From contig CM035809.1 of the NCBI GenBank assembly GCA_020466095.1, positions 21,093,869 to 21,157,868 of the forward strand: a DNA stretch of 64,000 bases, in the 5' to 3' direction. Each line of letters begins with the position of its first letter. Position 1 is the stretch's first letter. The notes under the pieces were generated by a model. The model did no database searches. It had not been told where the DNA came from and saw nothing but the letters and a program-made list of their open reading frames with translations. Made by a program: the position numbers and the translations under genes. The stretch comes from Chlorops oryzae. Lineage: Eukaryota > Arthropoda > Insecta > Diptera > Chloropidae. This document shows positions 56,656 through 64,000 of this stretch, piece by piece.

Positions 56656-58374
56656 CTTAAAGTAAAGAAAAATACCTCACGAACTTCAATCTTAATATAG
56701 ATGCCGTAGGAACAAGAACGAGCATGTTCACTATGCATATTCGAAAAATTTACAAAATTACCTTTTTACCGAGCCTAATATGAAGAATATTGGATTCGTT
56801 TTTGGTATGTTTTAATAATATTTTATAATTATAAATTTTTTTAAAAACTAAATTTTGGGTTCCATCCCCTAACTGGCCAAATAATGACCCTAGTAGAAAA
56901 AAATAAATTTTCGAGTCAAATGCCGCAAATCTCAATCTATGACGAGTTTTTTAAAACTATAACCATTAATATCGGTTAGTGGTTTCTATTCATTAAATTA
57001 ATTCAAAACAAATATTTTTTGAAACGCATTATTCACTGTTTTCCACGTTCATTTCTTAAGTCCTTGCTGTCTCTTTTGGTCTGTATGCATGCAAAGACTA
57101 TTTTTTAAATACACATTCATGTCAAAAAATTCCATCTATTTCACTTAAAATCTTTAAGAAATTTTCCCACTAAAAAGGAAATCGTAATTTAAACAAGGAT
57201 TTTGAAATCCTTTCGCTGTTGACTAAACCCAAAGTCCTTAATAGAAATGATGATGACAATTAAAGTTGAAATGATGGAGAAAACTCCTCAATTTCCGCTT
57301 TAATAAACCCGATTAAGTGTTTTCCTTTGCTGCTCATTAAGGTGTTCGAAAACACTGGTCTACACAGTTTTTTTTTTCCCCCGACCTTTCCATTGTAGTG
57401 GTGGTGTGCTTTTGTTTTATCCTCATTAAAAGTATTGAGTCCCCTCAAAAAAATTCCATGTACATCCTCAAACGGGAAACTGCAATTGAAGCTCACCCTC
57501 GCCCTTCAGTAAAAAAAAAAAAAAAATTTATGCAGGAAGGGAGAAAAGGGCATTGGAAACTTTTCAAATTTAATAGCTCAACGAACGGTGTAGGGAAATG
57601 CTTAACAAGTACAATGCAGAATGGTGTGAAAAGTTGTTAAATGGAAAAACGGAATGAAAAAAAAAAACGAAAAGGAAATCAGCAATAACTTGCCTGTCAA
57701 CCCACAATGTCGCAGTGCCTTCCTCGAATTTCTTTTTTATATTTTCTTTTTTTCTTCCACCTGAAGTCCTAATTGAATTCTCTGGCCTCATTTATTAATC
57801 TGATTTTGATCGCGTAATTTCATTTACAGTTTTCGCAGCAAAAACAAAATCAAACAAAAAAAAAACCTCGAAAAAGAAAATTAAAAATGAAGAGAAAATT
57901 AAAAAAAATATATAAAAAAAAAGCAGAAAAAACTAAACAAAATTGTATTAGGTAGAGAAAACCGAGTGCTCTAAAATGTTTCCTTGGAATTTTTCGTGTT
58001 CTTCTTTTTCATTTACTCGCAATGACTTTATCTACAACTTTTTCTGTGCAATGCCACTACCGGTCAGGTATGAGGCACGTGTCCGACGGTTTGTCTTACA
58101 GTGTCCTTAGGGCGAACGCACCAACTTGGCAAGCAGCAGTGCGCAGCGTACGCTCGACGACCGAAGTTTTTTTTTTGTTGGCAAATTAATGATGTTCATT
58201 AGTCGCGTTTAGATTAGCGTGAAAAGTTTTCAGCTCACACTTTCTGTACAATTTAAATTGAATACATAGTTACGTTGCGCTCACTAGAGATTTTGAACGT
58301 CGTGTCGGATATCAAATTGAGATTTTCAAAAAAAAAAAAAATAATAAATGAAGCCAAGCAAGCAATTTCGGAGC
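56656..58374. other. No recognisable gene
   Basis: AT-rich with A-runs at about 57510-57525 and 57655-57667. The section at 58020-58330 is more balanced (for example GCGCAGCGTACGCTCGACGA) without coding evidence. Confidence 0.5.
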
Positions 58375-58597
58375 GTTTAGATTTATGAGTCTGAAATGAG
58401 TTCATAATTTTTACAAAATAATCCGTTGAATATCGATCGAATGGGAAATTATAGATAAAATTAGACGGAAATGACTCCGAAATTAATGAGCCTCAGAAAA
58501 ACGAGTCCGAAACTAATCCGAAATATTTAGCATATATGTATGTGGCTTGAAAATATACTTATGAATCAAAAATGAGTCCGAAATATTTATAGAAAAA
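58375..58597 (+). repeat. GAGTCCGAAAT-type repeat, left of the mini-me insertion
   Basis: Units TGAGTCTGAAATGAG, AAATGACTCCGAAATTAATG, ACGAGTCCGAAACTAATCCG and AATGAGTCCGAAATATTT. It continues at 59461 beyond an inserted mobile element. Confidence 0.7.
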
Positions 58598-59460
58598 ACA
58601 AGTAAGGGTGTTATAGTCAGGCGAGCCTGACAATAGAATACCCGACACAGACACTTATAATCGAATAATTTTTAATATCAAGAGGTGTTTAAGGACATAT
58701 TGGGCCCATATACCGACTTTTGTTAAATTTCTTTATAAAAACCGCCCATTTGCCAATTTTTCAATTTTTTTGGGACTCTAATCGGACTCTTATATATACG
58801 CTTAAATTCTAAGTTTCATTGAAATATTTCAATAAAGTCTGCTTTTGAGGCATTTTTGGGATTTTTGTGACAGACCCTAGTACTAGAGGTACCCTTAATA
58901 ATGGTTCTATCGAAAAATTTTTGGGGAGGACGTTACTGGCTATCAAGGAAGCATACGTGCCAACTTTCGTTCAAGTCCCATTTGTATTTCGGGTGTAGGA
59001 GACAATTTTTGAAAAACGCCCTTATGCCACGCCCACTTTTTAAATTTTTTGAAATCATATTACTTGCCTTTAAACATGTTCAAATACCAAGTTTCATCAA
59101 AATATCTTGAAAAGCTCAGGTTTTAGAGCAGTTTTTGTGATTTTCACAACAGACCCTAGTACTGGAGGTACCCCTAAAAATGGTCCGATCGGGTCCATTC
59201 TCGAACTTGTTCTTACTCATGTCCCCGTGAGCACGCATACCAAATTTTGTCAAGATAGCTCAACTCCTTCGGTAAGATAACTGTATACAGACAGACGGAC
59301 AGACAGACAGACGGACAGACGGACATGTCTAAATCGAGTCTCCTGGTGACGCTGATCATTTCTATATACATTTTGTATGGTCTATCTCGACTGGTTCTGG
59401 GTGTTACACACAACCCAACAAACGCAATATACCCTCGACACAGAGTGTGACGGGTATAAA
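58598..59460 (+). mobile_element. Helitron-like 'mini-me' element of Diptera
   Basis: Begins ACAAGTAAGGGTGTTATAGT and ends GTGTGACGGGTATAAA. Near the right end is a (GTCY)n block on the complement (59288-59325, GACAGACGGACAGACAGACA), followed by GTCTAAATCGAGTCTC, GTGACGCTGATCATTTCTAT and ATACATTTTGTATGG. This combination is the known mark of mini-me/DINE-type elements in flies, thought to be non-autonomous Helitrons. The interior holds a diverged direct duplication of about 280 bp: ACAGACCCTAGTACTAGAGG at 58869 and ACAGACCCTAGTACTGGAGG at 59149, each preceded by an AGTTTCAT...AAATAT block, and a CCACGCCCACTTTTT stretch at 59027. It was inserted into a GAGTCCGAAAT array, which resumes directly at its end. 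Confidence 0.8.
59288..59325 (+). repeat. (GTCY)n proto-microsatellite within the mini-me element
   Basis: About nine GACA/GACG tetranucleotides in a row. Part of the mobile element, not an independent microsatellite. Confidence 0.85.
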
Positions 59461-60330
59461 AATGAGTCCAGTGAAATAGCTTAGAACATATGGGACCCAG
59501 AATTGCTATCTGAAATGATAGCGAAATATTTAGAGCTTATGTGTTTTAAAAAAATTTCAGTCCGAAATAACTCCGAAATATTTAGAATATATCAATCCCG
59601 AATTACTCTGAAATATCCAAAAAGGTGTGTCTAAAAAAGTCCGAAAGCATGAGAATTTTTGTAGCTTACAAATATTCAAGTCCGAAATTACTCCGAAATA
59701 TGTGGAAAAAGTGATTCCGAAATTACTCCGAAAGACTGCGAATACCAAAAAATTTAATCAGAAACGAGTTAAAAACGTTTGAGAACATGTTGCTCAAATA
59801 AAATTAACTCCGAAACGACTCCGAAGTTTGAAAATATGATTCCGAAATTATCGACTCCAAAATATTAATCAATTTAAATTGAGTCCAAACATGAGAAAAG
59901 AAATAACTGGAAACGACTCCGAAAGTTTTTAGAATATATATGCTCACAAATGTCGATCCGAAACGTAGTCTAAGATGTGCAAATGATGTGCCAATAAAAT
60001 AATTTGCGAAATCTACACCGAATTGTTAGAAAGTATGAATGGCTCCGAAATGTGACTCCGAAACGACTCTGAAGTACACAGCAAATATGTGGCTCAATAA
60101 ACCTAATTTCGAAATGACACCCGAAGTGTTCAGAAAGTATGAAGCTCCGAAATTTGACTCCAAAATGAATCCAAAAGAAGAATAAAATTTCAATGGCTTA
60201 CACAAAAAAATAAAAATGATTTTGAAACGACTCCGAATTTCGTAGAAATACTATGGCTAAAAAAATAGTGTCAGAAAAATATGTCAGCAAATACACAGCC
60301 AAAATATAAAATGATGACTAAAAAATGAAA
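59461..60330 (+). repeat. CTCCGAAAT minisatellite, right of the mini-me insertion
   Basis: Many ACTCCGAAAT, AACTCCGAAATATTTAGAAT and ACGACTCCGAA units with repeating spacers (AGAATATA, TATGTGGCT). Phase is irregular. Frames such as the 63-codon one at 59557-59748 are by-products. Confidence 0.8.
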
Positions 60331-62782
60331 TTGCGTAAATATCAGAAGTACTCAGATATTAATATAAATTACTCTGAATTGTAGCTAAAGCACAAGAAAT
60401 TCTATACCAAACACATGCAGAGAAAACAAAGAAGTACTTGAGCTTACTTTCACAATTGAACGCAACGCTAATACAAGTAATCGGCCTCACAGGTTGCATT
60501 TAAGCATACATTTTCTATATTTCTGTCGACTGTCAATCGAAATTTAACTCTGATTTCCTTTCTCAAAAGAATGACTTGTTCCTTCTTTCAAGTTTACTTT
60601 AACAGCGTAGCCCTTTAAAAAACTTTAATTTTGAAAAATTAAAAATTTACCGAAATTTCAAATTACCCATGACAAGATCCCGCATTTTCGAGAGAAAGAA
60701 ATTTTTTCTAAAAAAATAAAGGAAAATACGCATTTTTTTTATTTTGTTCCCACGTGGCTCATGTTATGGAAATTAATGAAGTTCACAGAGCCGAAGGAGT
60801 CATGTGAACACGACTCTTTTACTGACTCATTCGATATATAGAATTCAAATTTAAGTTATGGTCACTTTGAGGTATCACACTGCGAATTATGACTCATAAA
60901 TGACTCATATATGGTTTCAAATGTTTGCTAAAAGAAAATAAAAAATTCAAAATTTGGAATCTCAATTTCATTTCCCGAACATAAACTTCGAATCGAGATT
61001 TGAATGGCCGCAAATTACTATTGGACACTAATAAACAAATTCGCATTCGCAAACCAAACTAACACGCATACAAACTCCAATGGCAAATACATGAATAGAC
61101 AATCATATTTGCTTCTAGCACAATTTTGGTCGAAATGTTTCCCGATTACACAGAATGCATTAAGCCTAAATGTGGAAACCTGTTTGTCGCGTGCCACAAA
61201 ATCATGTACTTTCATATCCCCCATCCCTTCCTTCACCCATCAAATGACTACGCGCCCTTACATTTATTTGTGGTTGTATGAAAATACAAAAGACATGTTA
61301 GTTTGAACATTGGTTCACAGACCGATTTAACGATGAAAATTATGTTAGCACAATAAGCAGTGATGACAGTGATACATCGATTTGCTTTTGTTCATATAAC
61401 ATATGTTTATGCTTATGTATTCGATCTAAAATCATTGAAGCATAAATATATGGGCATATGTTTGTGCATTTATATACATGTTCTATATAGAAAATTTATT
61501 TCATTACATCATTTAATACGACATATCGATATATGGTGACATTTTACCATCGCTAGCAGCGAAGGATTGTATTACTTCAATGATTAATTTTGTTTGTCGC
61601 AATATACTCATATACGGTAGTGCATAGTTACAATAAAAAACTTCAGAGTGCAGCGTAGGCTTATGTACTCCATTGGATGAGGTAGAGAGGGGGTAGCTGG
61701 AGAAATGGTATTACTGCTAGTGCTGCGTGAGAAAATTTTTCAGTCTGTGAAGATTTAGCTATCGAAGTGTTACTTCAAAACTCTGGATTTTAGAGGGTAC
61801 AGGAACTTTATACCAATTCTAAAGCAGGGATTCGGAATCATAGTGAGAATAAAATAAACCTTCCTTCCCCTTTGACATCAGGGTCCAATCTTCACGATAA
61901 AATTTTCCAATTTCCTCCTAAATGAGGCCTCTGTTTAACCTCACTGTACTACTTCCATCTTTTATTCCGAGGCCATCTGACTCTCTTTAAGTAGGTTCTC
62001 ATTCCTTACTTTACATAATACCTTAATAGAAAATACCATCCATATATCAATGCCATCGCACTTTTTCAAAACTTAAACCTAAAAAAACGCATTGCTCTCC
62101 TCCAGTGTCACCTTGATCCGGTTCCTTTAAAATAACTTTCTTCCGCTTTCAATTTATTAAAGAAAAACACAAACCTCTTTCCTTCTCTCAGTGGGTGTCC
62201 TCACTTAAAAAAAAAAAAAAAACTCAACCATAATTTAATTAATGTTTGTGAAATTTTTGCCACAAAATTAAAAACTACTTACATTATGTAATTTTTTTAA
62301 AATATTTTACAGTTATTCGAGTGCTTTTTTTCGCTCCTTCTTTACCATAAAGTCATTATAAATAACCGCACTCAATGCATTCGCATTATTAACTTGTCGA
62401 GGACATCGCATAAAACAGAAAAAAAACTCATCAGCAAAAACAACAATTAAATCACTAAACAACATAAAACATGCACAAAGAACATCGCAAGTACAATGGA
62501 ATAAGTGTTCGAAGTCGGTCATGTACGCACTTAAAGCACCCTTTAAACGATTTTTAGGTTACGTTGGAGTATTAAGATTTCTTAAGGACTTCTTTTTAGG
62601 GAATTTATTCGAGATTTTCGTTTTGTCCATCTTTTTGTATTCCGTTGAAATCATTGCAGTGCATATATAACTCCTTATATATGTCACTCAGGAGCCGTTT
62701 CTATTTTGGCTCTTTTCACCACGGTCTTGGGTACCCACCACGGCTTTGGGTACCCACCAAAATGAGCATTTTTCACTTAGAT
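60331..62782. other. No recognisable gene
   Basis: AT-rich. The 100-codon frame at 61004-61306 overlaps a 72-codon frame on the other strand and matches nothing I know. An A-run lies at about 62208-62222. Isolated GACTCAT units occur at 60830-60910. Confidence 0.5.
62712..62762 (+). repeat. Short tandem duplication GGGTACCCACCA
   Basis: CACGGTCTTGGGTACCCACC is followed directly by CACGGCTTTGGGTACCCACC, a 22-bp unit in two copies, centred on a palindromic GGGTACCC. Confidence 0.85.
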
Positions 62783-63061
62783 ACTCACCAAATTTCTCTC
62801 TCGCTCTTTTTTTTTTTTGGCTGTCGAGTAACATCTCTTTCTAACTGGCGAAACTTTCCGCGCAATATCTGGCACCATCGAGATACACTTGGCCACTTCT
62901 GCGATACACTTTACTACTTCCGCACTGTTTCTTCAAACACGCCCATAGTCGAGGGATATGTAATCATCAGACTCACCAAAATAATTTCTCTCTCGCTCTT
63001 TTTTTTGCCTGTCGATTAACATCTCTTTCTAACTGGCGCGAAACTTTCCGCGCAATATCTG
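62783..63061 (+). repeat. Direct repeat of ~90 bp, period ~189 bp
   Basis: ACTCACCAAATTTCTCTCTC, GCTC, a T-run, CTGTCGAGTAACATCTCTTT, CTAACTGGCGAAACTTTCCG and CGCAATATCTG at 62783-62871 recur at 62971-63061 with few changes (an ATAA insertion, GATTAAC for GAGTAAC, GGCGCG for GGCG). The 99-bp spacer contains its own short repeat (GATACACTTGGCCACTTCTG / GATACACTTTACTACTTCCG). Possibly one and a half units of a ~189-bp tandem repeat. Confidence 0.88.
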
Positions 63062-64000
63062 TCAAAGTAACATATATGGTTATATGTGTTGCAGTGATTG
63101 GTCCTCTATAGGAAGTTTTTCTCTACACTGCGTCTATGTAGAGCTATACCGATATCCTTTCTACATACATTTCACTTCTTAAAACGAATTCCCTGACGCT
63201 TTCAGACTCGTTTTAGAAGACTTTTTAGTACAAAAGTCACCTAGATAGAGAAACGCTAATAGTTCAAAAAGACCAAATTAATAACAAGGAACAATCTAAA
63301 TCATATGAACTTACTTATGTAAGATATAAGCATTCAAATCTCTCCCGCTTTGTCTGTTCAGCTCAAATAAGGACAATAACATTCTTCACGATCACTTAAA
63401 GGGGCAGTTCCACCTGGCTTTTTCATCTGGCCTTTGTCATATAAACTTTCAACTGTATACTAAAAATAGTTGTGCATAAATGCAAATTCAAAATTGAAAT
63501 AGCCTTCGAGAAAATAGTAGAGTGCTTGCATTACCCTCACCCACAACTCAACTTTTGACAAGAGCCGCTGCTTAACAAAAACACTCTGCGACTGTTAAAT
63601 GCAAAACAAGTTCCAAATAAGCGAAAAAACCACAAAGAATAGCCATGAAATCAGCACACACCAAAAAACGAGAAAAAAAAAACTGTGGCAGCACAACAAA
63701 TTACAATAATAACAAAAACTTCAAGCAAAAATGAAGCATTGAAAACAATTTGTACGCGACAACTTATTAGAGCAGAAAATCACATAAACTCAAATGAACT
63801 TAGTTCTGTAGCTGAAACAGCAAGGAAAACATAAGAAGAAGTAGAAAAAACACCATCACAACAAAAAGTGGTAAAAAGAAACTTACAGAGTACAGCGAGA
63901 ATGGGTTAAAAAAAAGAAACAAACAGCAAAGCTGAAGTGCAGATATTAGTACATACCACGTCTCACAAACAAAAAAAAAAAAAAAAAACCGAGAGCAAAG
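63062..64000. other. No recognisable gene
   Basis: AT-rich and increasingly A-rich towards the window end, with an A-run at about 63970-63988. No repeat or coding signal seen. Confidence 0.55.

Noticed and set aside
1..64000. A multi-gene defence, metabolic or toxin system
   Set aside because: No consecutive recognisable coding sequences exist on either strand; the organisation here is transposon and tandem-repeat DNA.

Overview
The window looks like non-coding genomic DNA from a brachyceran fly, perhaps a calyptrate such as a blow fly or house-fly relative. This is inferred from the strong AT bias, long homopolymer and dinucleotide runs, the density of short non-autonomous transposons, and a Helitron-like 'mini-me' element (58598-59460) of a type known from Diptera. 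Stops are frequent in every frame. I found no exon that I can assign to a host gene. The few long open frames lie in low-complexity, tandem-repeat or transposon sequence, apart from one unexplained 204-codon frame at 51153-51767. The window is therefore read as a deep intron or intergenic stretch.

What can be annotated is a layered record of insertions. hAT-type: a complete 1.43-kb element (28500-29931) with perfect 8-bp target duplications, and a smaller family with GGGCTCGGA ends in three copies (about 7535-8195, 16688-17893, 23136-23368), two of them interrupted by other transposons (7586-8103 and 16869-17827). PIF/Harbinger-type with TAA/TTA duplications: 37717-38474 and 46555-46690, the latter sitting inside another repeat. 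TTAA-flanked hairpin element: 52797-53192. TA-flanked element with long terminal inverted repeats: 23462-24144. Foldback or unclassified: 10723-10859, 31130-31281 and 47001-47759. Retroposons: a 5'-truncated non-LTR retrotransposon end with a 12-bp duplication (30284-30743, minus strand) and, nearby, a tRNA-derived SINE with a 13-bp duplication (30973-31328) that itself carries a palindromic MITE. Further SINE pieces lie at 6664, 44446, 44840, 48030 and 51908.

Tandem sequence is the second main component: a degenerate 'ATACCTCC' array with a higher-order unit (4165-5010); a dispersed ~11-bp 'GACTCCGAAAT' family (10 kb, 13 kb, 38.9-39.9 kb, 42.1-42.4 kb, 52.3-52.7 kb, 58.4-60.3 kb); a pyrimidine-rich ~237-bp repeat (49245-50200); a ~165-bp hairpin-bearing repeat (56205-56655); and many microsatellites.

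No operons, host genes, CRISPR arrays or functional RNA genes were found. The first ~175 bases look like poor-quality contig-edge sequence. All calls were made by eye: terminal repeats, target duplications and motifs are read directly from the sequence, whereas superfamily names are inferred from those features.
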